From contig NMRB01000008.1 of NCBI GenBank assembly GCA_002633025.1, positions 625,739 to 689,738 on the forward strand: a stretch of 64,000 nucleotides of DNA, given 5' to 3'. Positions 36,451-49,745 of the stretch are shown here, piece by piece. Positions within the stretch are counted from its first letter, which is position 1. Every line of letters begins with the position of its first letter. The notes beneath the pieces were generated by a model. The model was not told the DNA's origin and did no database searches. It saw only the letters and a list, made by a program, of their open reading frames with translations. The stretch is from Notospermus geniculatus. Taxonomy: Eukaryota; Nemertea; Pilidiophora; Heteronemertea; Lineidae. Both the position numbers and the translations under genes were made by a program.

Positions 36451-36489
36451 CCCAGAAATCAAGGAAACCATGGTTGCAATCACTTGAGG

Positions 36490-36535
36490 ATGCCAGAGGC
36501 GAGAGGTTGTGGGTTCGAATCCCACAATAACCACT
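36490..36535 (+). repeat. tRNA-derived SINE relic, copy 1
   Basis: GTGGGTTCGAATCCCAC at about 36509-36525 forms a perfect T-arm stem-loop and contains the pol III B-box GGTTCGAATCC (36512-36522). It is followed by AATAACCACTGCTTTA. A convincing A-box and acceptor stem are missing, so it is not called a tRNA gene. A second copy lies about 352 bases downstream with the same flanks. Confidence 0.5.
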
Positions 36536-36839
36536 GCTTTACGCCAAGAACAAGAAGCACAATTACGGTAATCCGTCATGAACTAACATCGAGACCAGTC
36601 ACCATATTTAGACGCCAGAACTGTCCATCTCTCTTGTGAAAAATGGTGAAGATCGCTCAAGGTAGGGTTTCAAAGGATACCAACAGAAAGTTGGTTAGTT
36701 CTTCTCAAAAGGTGTCACAGGGGACTTCTGGCAGGGTATTGAGGGACTCTTCGAGTTAGACTTTGGTATTGAGCCATCTTTTTATGTGGATGTGGATTTC
36801 GTGAGCGTTGCATGCTGTCCTTTCATCTGTTACTGACGG

Positions 36840-36892
36840 GGGTGCCAGATATGAGCGACCGTGGGTTCGAATCCCACAATAACTGCTTTAGT
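36840..36892 (+). repeat. tRNA-derived SINE relic, copy 2
   Basis: It has the same B-box (36864-36874) and T-arm as copy 1, preceded by GGTGCCAGATATGAGCGACC (GATGCCAGAGGCGAGAGG in copy 1) and followed by AATAACTGCTTTA. Resemblance on both sides of the B-box supports a dispersed repeat rather than chance. Confidence 0.5.
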
Positions 36893-39800
36893 TCCATAAT
36901 TGTAACATTGGCACGCCCGTAAGCGCAGGCGGGGACTGACGAACATAGTGCAGTGATTTACGTGTTGTTCATGTTATCGTTAATTACAACGTGTAATGAT
37001 ATTTATTGCCTTAGGTTGACATCGAACTGTTATGGATAGCTTTTCTGTTTTCTGGCAAGAGATTTGAATCTGCCAATGTGAAGGAATCACTCCTGTGGAA
37101 TGTTGACATCGAACTTTATGGATAGCTTTTTTCTTTCTGGCAAGAAATATGAATCCGCCAAACACTTTATGAGGTACATGTACATGTACAAGCAAGAGGT
37201 GACAATTAGATTAAGAGACTTGTCGGTTTCACCCCTCAAAATGGCGACGAAAAATCTGCTTTGTCCGACCAATCTGCTTTGCGCGACCAAGCCGACCTCC
37301 ATATGGTTTCGTCGACGCCCGATCACATGAAAGCAGTCTGCAATCTTGACATCAGATGACTCTGCCAGCAATATCGAATCGCCGAGCAGTTCCTTCACAT
37401 GCAACGCTGCACAAGCTGAACACAGGAGGGATATAATTTATTAATATAACCAGCAGACATTTTCTAGCGTCCTTTGATCGATATATGCTAGGGCGGCACA
37501 GCCATATTGGTATGCTAGCATAGCGACGGGTCTGACATTGTCAAAATCCGTCAGCTGTGGCACTGGTGGGTTTGGGTGCTTTTCCATCAACCGGACAAGC
37601 CCTGGTCAACAGCTGGTTAGTGTGCGTGAGCTTGGCGAGCATATTCGGTGCAAAATATGTTCTTTTTCGATAGCTTATAGGGAGGGCGATTCAAACAGCT
37701 GGATTGTTTTTGCCAATGGAACTAAAGGCGTTCGTTCACAACTGGTTGCCAAGGTAACGGAGACGTTATACTAATTCTGTAAGTATTGTTTATTGTATTA
37801 CTTACATCATGTAAGGTTGCTGAAAATTGACAGATCAATCAAGACGATTGCTGTAAAAGCAATTCGTATTGTGAATGCATTCGTGCAGAGCCAAGAAAGG
37901 CGATGTATCGTAGCTTACATGAATCTCGCGTCTAGATTCTGAAGGTAGATACGGCTTCTACAATAAGCTGATGAAAGTAAATAGGGATGCCCGTGCTGAA
38001 TTGAAATGCCAGGAAGTGGCCGCCTACAGAGTTGCCAAAAATTCCCTTTGGTAATGTTATAAAGGCCTACCCCGCGTTCGGAAGCTGTAGGCTCACTTTT
38101 CTCCAGCGTTGAAGTGGACGCTGTGTGACAAACCCTCCCATGCGTCGCACACATCCGGGCTTCTATCACACTTAGCCTCGTCTTCGAATGATTTCCACTT
38201 CTGCACACGAGACACCTTTCGGCGAACAGGATCGTCAACCATTATCACCCAAAAACAAACGATGGAAGCAGCTCCCCCAAGTACATTTTTTTGTAGTTTC
38301 CAATCATTTTTATAACGTTAACGCTGCTGTAGTGAACACTTGCCACTCACAAAACACAGTAAATTTTAATGTGTTTTTATACCGGATTATTCGGTGTTCA
38401 ATATTGTTTGTGCTAAGGCTAGCATGCTGATATATGTAACAGTGGCTGCCTGAAACCAACATTGATTTTTGACATGACGTATGTATGCACCGTGTATCTT
38501 TGCTTGGCACCATGATAGTTGTATATTTCATCCCGTGGCAAATATTGGCCCATTACTGATGGACGTATACAAGTAGTATGTCAAACACTTGTGTAATCGG
38601 TTGACTGTTTATAGGAGCCAAGTCAAGTTCTATACGCTCTTCAGTCCCAAAGAAATGCACTTAACGCCAGAGACAGTGGCTTTCATATTATTAACGGTTT
38701 GCTTCCCCGGGCCATGCAGCATTTATTTCCAACGGCATGGGTATCTTACCTGAATGGGTAGGAATGCATCATGCAGTTGTCATGTACTATTTGCTTACAT
38801 TATATAAATGAATAAATTAGTAATTACTGCTCTTATTTCCATTTAAACATAACCAATTTTTCAAAAACTGCAAATAAAACACTATTGTCTCTGAATCTGG
38901 AGCATACGATGACCTCTTTTTGGGCAGAGGATTCATCAAACATGACAGTTTATTATGCCCATGATCGATATTGCTCTGCTTTCTCTTGATACATTCCTGC
39001 AATGTCTTCAGAACCCGGCGGGAGTCGATAGCGTCAGCTCTTCAGCACTGGTAAATCAAACATTGAGAAAGCTTACAACCACTGGAAATAATTGCAATGC
39101 CGGGGCGAAAATAATATTACAACGCCCCGGGAGAGGTCTTGAAAAAACACAATATCCGTTGTGTGAGCGGAAATGGATGAGAGCAGATAGCTGATCTCGC
39201 GAACAATCACGAGAGTGCGGCGCAGTGAGGACCCAAAAGAATAGAGCGTCATGCAAGCTGCGGATTGGTCTGGGTTAGAGCTGTTGGCGAGTGATCTCGG
39301 GTACCTGCCCAGTCAGTGCATCAGTGAGGCACTTGTTTGGGCTTGGGATCCATCGACGCGACGAAAATTTGTAATGGTCAGCGCAGATCCGAATGCTGAT
39401 TGGCAGCGATATGTCACGTGACAGGGAACAACGCCCGTCCAATTCGCTGGGCGCTATGTAACCTGGTCACATGACCTAAAATGGCGATGGGCCATTTGAG
39501 AGCAGACGTTAAGAAGCCTCACAATTCGAAATGTATGTGACTGATAAACAAGCAAGTCTGTGCCTAGCAGTGGTACTGACATCATCCCGTCCTGACGTAC
39601 CAATCATTCCTGGTTTAAATAATTACAGTATAATGAGGAATTCTAGATGAATCACCCACAAATGCCCGCAAACCATCCACGAAACATAGCAGGGTTTATG
39701 AAATATACCATGACATGTATCGGTCTACAAGTCGGTTTGCCATGGATGCGTAACAGGCGGTTGCTCCAAGTTTGAAGCCTGTTGTCATGGCAACATCACC

Positions 39801-42800
39801 GTACATGTTCCAGTTGATCCGGAGATGAAACAAACAACAACTTATCTCCCATCATACATCATGAATGCACCATGTGCCTCAACCGAGATGTTCGAACTCC
39901 CAAATGAGTTGGGGAGGCCATGCCTTCCAAATGCGCTCCATCGCTACGAAATAGCAGACGGCTAAACCAAATCCGCCCGACGACTGAAATTGACCCCTCG
40001 ATGAAGGAGTTCAGCTTTTGATGATGAGCATTGCGTGTAACACCTATGGTAAGGAAGGATTGATTTTTTACTTCTATTTCACTTATATACGAGCAACACG
40101 ACCGTAAGTTACCCTGTAAAACCGTGCAAGAGACAAGAATATTGATTTTATTCTTGCCGCATCGTTGCCATCATCTACGTCGGTCAAATGGCCTGTTTAT
40201 CCCCTCGGGGGAGATGCTGGACGCTGTTATCATCGGCAGCCCGACTGATGCAGTGTCAGATAAATTTTTCAATTAGAAAACATCTTCTCTTTGGTTATTC
40301 NGGGGGATGAATGCCAAAGCCAGTACCGGTGGTGTATTTTGTTGCTCGTGTCAAGCCTTGGTCGCATCCTATGGCGATTCGTTGATCATTGCCATGCTCA
40401 TTATGCACACGAAAAGGTGGCGATGATATTCAGAAAAATACCATGTTCAATACGATGATCTCTGCTTAGATACAGCGAGATTCAACAAACAGATCATCAA
40501 ATCATCATGTACATACTCATGTACATGCACGTTACATACATTACACCTATCACGTCACCAACAGTAATTACCATAAATATTGTTATGTCTGACTTCATTA
40601 ATGCCGCAATCATGATATAGGGCACCGTGACAGTGTGGAAATTAAAGGATATCTCATCGTTGCTATTACATGGGTCAATCGGAACAACAGGACTCTGATT
40701 GATAACACAGCATGAAAATAAAGACAAATGGACTAAAACGGTGATGGAGTCGATATGGTAACACGCGGACCAAATCGATTTCGTGCCAGTAAATGTATTA
40801 TGCATCGTTGTAAAGAGTTATAAGTTGCACCAACGACGTGCAAATTGGATGACGCTGAACTTGACCAATGGATCCGTCGCATCTAAAATTAAGTCCGATC
40901 GTCAAGTTCAAATTCAGCGCGCATTTCTAGCAGTAGCTGTGTTTTACGGGGTGTGGAAGCCAACAATCCATAATTTAAGAAGTAATAGGTTTTATTACTT
41001 CCACTCTCTAGAGTATTATGATTATTGTTACCTGTACATGTACATGTACGTGTATATTGAGCAATTAGAAGCATTGCCTGCGCCTCAACAGGGAAGGCAG
41101 TAGTATCAGTTCAGAATCACATTCTTTTCAGCGATTCGCTGTTCGATGCCATCAAGTCTTGCCTCGAAGCAAGAGTGCCATCTTCTACAAATCTAATTAG
41201 TTTTTCACAGCGGTATCTGTATCACCTAATTAAGACGTTACCGAGATGCTACCTAGTGATGCTCTTTTGGTGTATTCCCAAAGCTACAGTCTTTGCAGCA
41301 ATCATGATTTGATGAAAGGAACACGTCGTATTCGGCGTCGTTTAACGAATTTTTCATCACTTTGATGCCAATAAAACAGCGACATTCCCAAGGTGTGTTC
41401 TTTTTAAAAACACTGATAACAAACAGGTCATCCCTGGAGGTTTAAATTAAAGGAAAGGAAGAGATCTTGGGGAAAATGTATCTTGCGAAAGCTTCTTTGC
41501 CTAAAATTACTTCACTCCTCACGACGTACCATTGAATGGCAATGAGATCTCTCAACGATTTTGCAATGGAATGGACTACGCTCCGACTGGATTTTCCATT
41601 CTCACCTGCACTGGTCCTGTTGCTGTAGTCCATTGATCTCTAGAAAAGGAAAATAGCAGCAAGATTTGATAGAACCTGAGTTCAGATGAACCCAATACCA
41701 TTGCTAACTTAATCAGAGCCACGAGGCATGACTGCAATCTGTTGAGTGGAATTCTGTGCAACGTGATAACGCCATGCAAACATCACTTGGGACCTCGGAG
41801 GGGATGGAATACCCGCCAGTCACTGGGGACGGCAACAAAGATGATGTGGGCAGATTTATGGACGGGTGACCTATCAGAAGTTACTGAGACAGCACTAATT
41901 TGCTGAGTCAACAAGACACTGAAATCGCCGAAATACATCCAGGACTAACCAAGTCCGAATACTTCACTTGACTATGGATGTCATATAGCCTTCTTCACCC
42001 AAAACCAGCGACAAAACCCTTCAGTCAATCTGCCATGCATGTTTCAGCCTTGGGCTGACGATGTGTTGCACATTGATGATCGATCACGATGCGTCATCAG
42101 CTTATCATACTTTAATCTTTACCTAGACACGGGTCTCATCCTCGATGTTTCGATTCGAAAATGATTATGACGGAGTGCTGCATGGGCACCCATCATTGCG
42201 TCTTTTAAACTACGCAATATGGCAGTGTCCTTAATGTGGAACGATTTAGAGGGCACAGACTGAGCATATGGCTTAGGTTAAATGGTAAATAAATCTCCTC
42301 AGCTGAGTTCGTGATGAATATACATTTTCCGTGGTTGCCTCCTGCTCGCTGGGGTAGAATAGCTCATTTCTCCACGTTGCCGTCGAATGCGGGCTTAGTT
42401 CTTGCCAGTTAACGCAAAGCACACGGCAAATCCGTACATCACTGACTGCGAAGGAAACTGATTTCGGGCTGATTTGCTAAAGTGAGCCCTAATCGAGAAA
42501 TCAATTGAAACGCACGCTCCATATTGGAAATTTGTCAACCGAATGCGACGATGATGAAATGAAATGCTGGAGATCTGACTGCAGACGTCGCACTTTGAAG
42601 TGAGAGAAGCAGGCGTTCAACCGAGGTAAAAATCATAACCACGTCTATAGTTCATACTAATTTCTTCCCGTCTGTCACCTTGGTTCGGGTATAGTGAATC
42701 GCAATTCCATCCTCGAAAGGTGTGTCGGTGATGGAAGATCCGTCGTCTGATCTCCTGGACCAGGTGAAAAATCAATCAAACATGAGCCAACGAGACGAGA

Positions 42801-44277
42801 ATGACTGATCATTTCCACGTATACAGGAAATATTGACATCAGAAGGGAACATTGGGGATAAGCTGCAGCTGATGTGAAACAGTGTCCCCGATCAAGAGAA
42901 GCGTACAGGGATGGAGAAAGGTGAAGGGAAGTATGACCTGTCGTTTTGAAAGAGCCGTTCGTAGAGGAGGCTGTTACGAACAAGTCGGAACGTGCACGAC
43001 AGAATGGTTAAATAGGAAGGAAGGTACCCTTCAGACTCTGAAATGGTTGATAAACTCTTGGCTTCCGTTTCCGAGGATCATGCAGATACATTGTAGTTCT
43101 CTTCCACGGGCCATGCAGTCAGATTGCAGAATATCTTGCTGAGTGATAGCATGAAGGGGAGAGTAACGCTTTGCGTTGCTGCTGACCTGCGTATGCTTCA
43201 CATCAAAAGTTCAGAAGCGCCTTTTGTTTTGATGTTGCAAATGTCTGATCACATGCAGGTACCATTCTCACAGCCCATTTGGGTATGGGATCATTGCCAA
43301 CAGCGGTGAGTGGATCGCATCCGAGTCTATCCACACTGAACCCATCCCAAAACATAAATTGGTCTGTGTGCCATGGGATCAGTACTCCTTTGGAATAATG
43401 AGGAGATTGGTCACATTGGTCACGCTGCTCTACAGCGTATTCACCAACACAATCAATACAGTGGAGCCAGAACTAACCTTAACCTGTTCTGCACCCGACT
43501 CATATTATATACAATGTACTGTACATGTATAGCTTCTACAAGTCATTATTTCATGGTCGATGCAGATTCCCCCTTCACTGACATTACCCCGTTAATTGCT
43601 TTGACATGAAGCAAGATGAAAGGTTGTTCACATTTGTTATCACCAACATTATGACAAAATGGGGAGATGCACTAATTTTCAGGCGAATGCAATCGCTGCA
43701 TTACGAAGAAAATCAAGTGACAAGATCAGGGAGACAGAATGATTAAAGGCATTGTTTAACGTGACATTTGGCAAAGTGCATTATGTCAGTGACTATGAGT
43801 GCTTTTCTCTTTGGGTAATGAAAGCTAATACGAAATACGTTCAGGTATAAGTTCTTGTTGACATCCTTTGATACCAAGCTATCAAAAACGTTCGTCAGTA
43901 GCACAATACGCGACTAAATATCTGTCAACCATTGCTGGCTCTGTAAATGGCGGGACGTTAATATTATAATATCATAAGAGCTCAGCTCATTGACCACTAC
44001 ATCCCTTTTTCATAATCGCTTTTTTCAAGAGATTTTCATCGTTTGTAGCTTCTCTGCCATGAGATGAGCAAAGGATAATGCAGACAAGAAACAGGTCCTA
44101 GGGGAAGATGGTATTTGTCCACCCAGGAAACCTGAGCACGTTGCAGCGTCCCGTCTTCAAAGGGAAGCAAAAACGTGGTCTTTTTCACAACAACAGTCGT
44201 AGGAGACCTGTCTACCACTTTAGCGGACTTTGACACCATAAGCATACTAATCCTTTTGGCATTTCTCTTCACTTCAG
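36893..44277. other. Intergenic; no gene recognised
   Basis: More than 7 kb without a supported gene. TGTACATG runs occur near 37172, 40497-40525 and 41035-41050. A locally duplicated phrase (TGTTGACATCGAACT...TTATGGATAGCTTTT) occurs near 37016 and 37101. There is a single N at 40301 without flanking duplication. All frames are short. Confidence 0.4.
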
Positions 44278-44303
44278 ATGATGGTCTTCACTTGTTAGAC
44301 AAA

Positions 44304-47300
44304 ATGTTAGCAGACTGGGAAGTAGCACTCATCCTCATTGTGCTCAGCATCTTGGTGGCGGTGGGCATCGGACTGTTCTGTCGGTACGTGGGCATTCGGA
44401 GGATTGTGGCTTTCTTTGCCACGGATGAGGAAAAAGCAGTGCTCACAAAGCATGACCAGAATGGATTCATGGTAAGTTCAGTCATAAAGTAAGACGGCCG
44501 TGGCACAGTACTGGAGAGCATCTACATGATGTCGTGCAAAAATCCCCTTCCAATCCTCAGACTTCATCGTAAAGCAGTGGACTTAGCGTTCTGGCAATGA
44601 TCAACGTCCTTTCTTTTGGAAGACGAATGGGAGCATTAGCAGTCATTTGTTTGGGAGAGATAAACCTGAAAAAAATTTAACCCGCATGCCAACCTGTAGG
44701 CTACAGGAGGCACTGGATTACGAGAGAGCTTTTGTTCTATAACAATCTCGCGGTCAATTCCGTAGAGAGCAAACTGCATGAGTACGACTTTACCATCTTT
44801 TATGGTGCTAGCCATGGCCAGTACGGAGTACAACCTTAACATTTTTCGCTCATCAAAGTCGTACACATCATAGGAAACTTTGTAGACGAACCCCCAGTGC
44901 GTTCGCATGCATGTTATTTCAATAACATGTCAACTCAATCTGGAAATAGTTAATCATGTTGATTCCAACAATTGTGTAAGACGTGTCCCCTCGGTTATGT
45001 GTAGGCGACAATAAAAATAGATTGACGTTAGAAACGCGATGAAGAACGTCGTTGGTCGCTATTCTGTTAGAAATTGGCAGAACATTGTAATTCCCACTGG
45101 AGGATTCGTAGATTGTCTACTAAGAATAGATCAGTGGGTGGGACTTCTATGAAGGGAAGTTATGAGAATGGACATTATTATTTGTTGAAGCTGATGAAGC
45201 TTTTGCTGGAAAGAACTGATGAAGTTTGCTCTTGTTGTTGATGCCAGTAGCCATGGTCACGGCATGAAATATCGTAGCTTTGGGTACAGTGTTTTAATCC
45301 CCGGATCCGAGGGAGATACAAACTTCATTGCGGAGCAATGTTGGAATGAGATCAGGGTCCATAACATACTTAAGTCAAAGTGTGATGCTTATCTTTTGTG
45401 TTGAACAAAGGATAAGTGTCAGACTTAGACTTAAGTAGTTTTATGAATATGGACCTGGGGCCGTATGCATAAAACATCTTAAGTGTAACATTTCCCTTAA
45501 ACTATTGTTCCAAACAAAAGATAAGGGAAATTTTACACTTAAGATGTTTTATGCATACGACCCCTGGCAATCAAATCAGTAGGCACAGCCATTCCTCACG
45601 CAATCAAGTATAGCCACACAAGAAATTACAGGCCAGAAACTGTACATGGGAGTAAGACAGCAAAAGCACTTTCATTGTCAGTGCTGATCACATTCAAAGT
45701 TATTCTTCGTATCATCATGGTAACTGCACTGAAAGCGTGAATTTTCAGATCAGGAAACGTTATCAGGGATACCTGGCTTCTGGTAAGGAAGTTGAATCAC
45801 GGTATCACCACTATACGTCACGATCAATGTGCTGATAAATGTCAAGACCAGACAGCCAACGCCATCATCTTTTTAACTGATACTGGACTGACCAACCCAT
45901 GAATATGCAATCGTCAGGTCTTGGGTGGATCGGATCGTTTGGCCAGGCATGACTTGAATTTCCTGCCTTAATAATGCCAAACAACCTGTAGAAATCACAT
46001 AGAAAGGACTGCTCCCAAGTGATTTCTGCCGGTTGGGAGAGGAAAATCCATTTGACATCTTGACACGACGACGATTGAAAGATCGACTGGATGCTGATTG
46101 ATATTGTGTCCCAATAGAAATACACTCCGTGCTAATCCATCCCGGACCTTTATGTCCTAGCGCATTATGGAAAGTTCCTATGCATGTTTATGATGTTCTA
46201 CCGCCTCTTCCTGTAGAAATGGGACAATCGATACGAGTGTCTCATCTTCACCACGTTTTTGAATACATCCAGACAGCACAACCACAGGACTTATCACTTA
46301 GTAATGAATAGAACTTGATTAAAACGCTTCTTATTGTATACATTTCCACGACGAGTTGGCAACTCATTAGAGCCAGCAGCCGAATTCAATTTAGGCAAGA
46401 TTCTTGTAAGGATGATTGGTAGGAGTGTGGTCGGATCTCTCCTCTGTTATACGATTATTTCGCCTGTAGTTTCTTCATCGGGTCGGTCTGGCACAGACGG
46501 ATGGGCCGCCATTTGAATAGATTCGAAAGGAAGCTTCAGCGGCCCGGACTCAGGGCGGTATTCTTCTGTGGGCAATTACATAGCGGATAGCGTTTCTTTT
46601 TCTCTTCCTGACATTAATTCATATTTTTCTTTTTTTCAAGCACGGTTCTGAATCCGATTTTGTCTTGGACAATAGTGGCAAATTCATGGAATACGACGCT
46701 ATCAAGTCAGACCCTGGGTACATGGATCTAGGCAAGACTCGACCACAGGGGGCAACTGGTGTGCCATCCGCTCCCAAGATGCAAACAAACGTGCTGGACA
46801 GTCCCCGGGATAGTCCTACAGCTTCAATTGGCAGTGGTAAGTGGCACAGTCACAACTGTTTTGTCAGTTTTAAAATACATCTTCGCGGCGGCAAAGAAAC
46901 TTACTGATAACGACGCTGGTATTGATGACTTAAAGATCATTTCCTACTGTCACTGAATTTCAGCGTCCGACTTCGACCCAATGGTGCAAAATTTGCCCCG
47001 GGCGGCATCGTGCGAGAGTTTGGCTTCGGATACCTCTGTCATGGAGCTTCAGCCTGATATACCAGCAATAGGACAGCTTGAAGTAGGGCTGGAATACGAC
47101 AAGTGAGTCTCAAGTCTGGTCATCAGTTTATCTTGTATCAACTCGATACGCCTTTTGTAAATTGGTCACTGGGGAAGCAGTGTTTCATCCCTCAGTCACT
47201 CTCTGTATACCCCTAATTGCCCTTTTAGTTCCTTCCCCGGCGACATCAAATGTCCAACAACGTCTATCAGTCGGCGCTATTCTTCCTGATCAGGGCAGCC

Positions 47301-49745
47301 AATTACCTTAATAGGCAATCTACCTGTTCCGTTTCTTCTCAGAAACCATGGCAACATTGCCGTAGTAAACCGCCTTATCTTTGACCTTGCCAGTTGAGCA
47401 GCCCCTTCAGTTGACAGTTTTAGTCTAGGATTTTCCGCTTAGTGGTGGCGGTTATGAAATATTCAGCAATAAATACTTTGACGGTGATCAAGAATAATAA
47501 GTTAAGAATCCACTCCCAATCGCCATCTTAGTCTATCCCTACGTAGTAACGCTACGAACACCTGTAATGTTCGAGTTATCCCCTTGAGGATGGGATGTCG
47601 TTTGAGTTCCACGAGGGAGAATCCACTGACAGGGCTCATGAAACATTCAGCGTTATGGCATCAAGTGTCTTCTAGAAGTATTCCCAAAGGGAGTTGTACC
47701 TGCTTCAGGAATACCTGGTATTCCTCCTGGCACGCCGACTAAATCGATAAACGGCTTTATAAATATCAAATAAATCCTGTCGTGGCGTTGTTTGTGCGTG
47801 ACATCGATAGGGGCTGCTAGCATCCCAGCCTGGCTCTGTGAACAACTCGATTAGTTCTACATGTAACTCTCAACCCGGAGAGGATCAGTATTGACCATGC
47901 TGTTCATTTATCTTTCACAATCTCTCGATTCATCTCCAGAGAGGTATCAGAACTTGTCGTGGGTGTGATCCAGGCTAGGGACATCCCAGCCAACGAATAC
48001 AGCGGTACGCTAGATTCATACGTTAAAATATATCTCCAGCCGAATACTGAAGGAAAAGGACAAACTAAGGTGAGTTTCTTTGGCATCATCGGCGGAATAC
48101 TCACACAAGACGGCTCAGCCATGTCAGCGAATGGAGGTCTTTCTGTGTGAACAGGAAGCTTCGTATCTAGATTGATACATGTAAGTGACTGAATGACTAC
48201 AGCAGGATCAGACTGCAAAGTTTTGGCTGACATAAATCAGATCAAAATGAGCGAGTGACTTCGTGAGAAGAGCGAATGTACATGTAAGATTCTTTATTTG
48301 TTGCAGATCCAGAAAAAAACAACGAACCCTGTCTTCAAAGAACGGTTCCTCTTCAACATAGAACCGTACGATCTTGGCTTAAAAACCGTTCAATTCCACG
48401 TCTACGCCTGTGATAAATATGCCCGACATAAGATGGTGGGGGAGGTGGAGGTTAGACTGGCCGACCTTGAATTATCACAACCACTTAGGATATGGCTTAG
48501 CCTTAGGGATATCGATGAAGTAAGCAACAGACTTTCCGCCTTGTGTTACTGGTCAAAGTAATGGTTGGGTATCAATGAGATACCGAGGTGGAAGCTCAAA
48601 TAAGAGATGACAGTGAAATAATGGCTCAGAAAAGCAGTAGCTCAGTTCACTCTAGGGATACTGATGACGAAGCAGGTTCGGTTAAACGTAGTCCAGTCCA
48701 CGTTTAAGGGTGAGGGTAGGAATCTTTGAGACCCTCAAGAGTCTACTCCCTCCAACAAGTTGAGATTGAGCAGTTTGTTCGTATCGGTAACAACATGCGA
48801 TTATTTCTTTTGCCTCAGAAACCCGCCGAACTTGGTGAACTGATGTTTTCTCTGAGTTACCTGCCGACCGCTGAGCGTCTTACTGTGGTTGTGGTCAAGG
48901 CAAGGAATCTCAAATGGTCCGATAACAAACGAAGCGGTGGTGAGTGAAATATGACTCTTGTGAAGAAAGTGCAATGCTACGTTAGCCAGGGCCTCATAAA
49001 GCAAAAAACACCAAGACAAACGACACACACCGACCGGGAGCAGAGCTTTTTAGCTCCCCTGGTGGTAACAACATGAATTACTTTTCTGTAATGAGGTGAG
49101 AAAAGCTGGAATTGGTTTGAGGAGATTCCACACGTAATTTGATGACGACTTTCACTCATGATAGGGCGACGAATACGATATACCGTACTGGTAATACTGA
49201 AAACATTTTTCTTTTCCCTTTCAGATTCCTTCGTTAAGGTTTTCCTCTTGCAAAATGGCCGAAAAGTGAGTAAGAAGAAGACATCAACAAAGAAGGATGA
49301 AGCACAACCAGTTTTCAATGAGGCAATGATCTTTTCGGTGCCAGCGAGCGCCCTGCCGGTGAGTGGCCCATTTTTGTTGAAAAACGACGAATGATACAGA
49401 GTGACCAGGTTCACGTCTTCGTGAAGGGCTCTTCAGATAACATTGCCAGAGTAATTCTCTTTTTTTGTACCGACTGGCTTTGTCCTTGCCTGCATTGTCG
49501 TTCAATAGATGTATATATCTGCTACGTTACGGACTGAGCAGTTGACATCTTTTTTTTTATATTTGCAGAATCTACAACTTCGGTTCACAGTAGCGGAACA
49601 CGACATCGGTGGAAGAATGAACCATATTGGCCACGTGATAGTAGGCTCGCAGACGGCTGGAACTGAGTTATCTCATTGGAATCAAATGATGACATCTTTA
49701 CGGAAACCCGTATCGATGTGGCATAGCCTAATCAGGCATAAATAA
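44304..49745 (+). CDS. SYT12: Synaptotagmin-12, tandem paralog B
   Basis: Coding exons are 44304-44471, 46641-46836, 46964-47102, 47940-48069, 48307-48519, 48819-48939, 49225-49358 and 49569-49745. All borders are GT/AG and phases 0,1,2,0,0,1,0 join to 425 residues, close to vertebrate SYT12. An acceptor at 44277 precedes the ATG, implying an upstream UTR exon. Order: about 4 extracellular residues, TM (about 6-27), Ser/Pro linker, C2A (about 158-281), C2B (about 288-421) and terminal WHSL (418-421). SYT12 is a vesicle-associated synaptotagmin regarded as calcium-independent. Here C2A has lost key acidic positions (E187, D193, A245, D247, K253 at the Syt1 calcium sites) and C2B loop 3 is altered (E377, D379, N385), though loop-1 D317 and D323 remain. 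The stretches [19 protein letters not shown] and [11 protein letters not shown] closely match SYT12. It lies downstream of paralog A on the same strand. Confidence 0.94.
45354..45456. mobile_element. Hairpin element, AGGGTCCATA ends
   Basis: AGGGTCCATAACATACTTAA at the left is matched by an inverted CTTAAGTAGTTTTATGAATATGGACCT-type end at the right, around CTTATCTTTTGTGTTGAACA. A degenerate copy occupies about 4940-5020. It directly abuts the next element. Confidence 0.6.
45457..45564. mobile_element. Palindromic element, GGGGCCGTATGCATAAAAC family, copy 2
   Basis: The full-length copy: GGGGCCGTATGCATAAAACA at the left is mirrored by the right end at 45545-45564, with AAATTTTACACTTAAGATG-type arms and a TTGTTCCAAACAAAAGATAA core. 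It matches the elements at 5024-5111 and 58300-58541. Confidence 0.75.
47103..47939. other. Intron 3 of SYT12
   Basis: Intron within the start of C2A, between GLEYD and the following Lys-Glu; phase 2. No other feature is seen. Confidence 0.6.

Larger units (their letters stand above)
44472..46640. other. Intron 1 of SYT12, carrying paired hairpin elements
   Basis: A 2.2-kb intron. Apart from the two elements at 45354-45564, no exon or gene was recognised. Confidence 0.55.

Noticed and set aside
36460-36532. A tRNA gene
   Set aside because: The T-arm is perfect, but I could not build an acceptor stem, anticodon arm or good A-box; it is treated as a SINE relic.
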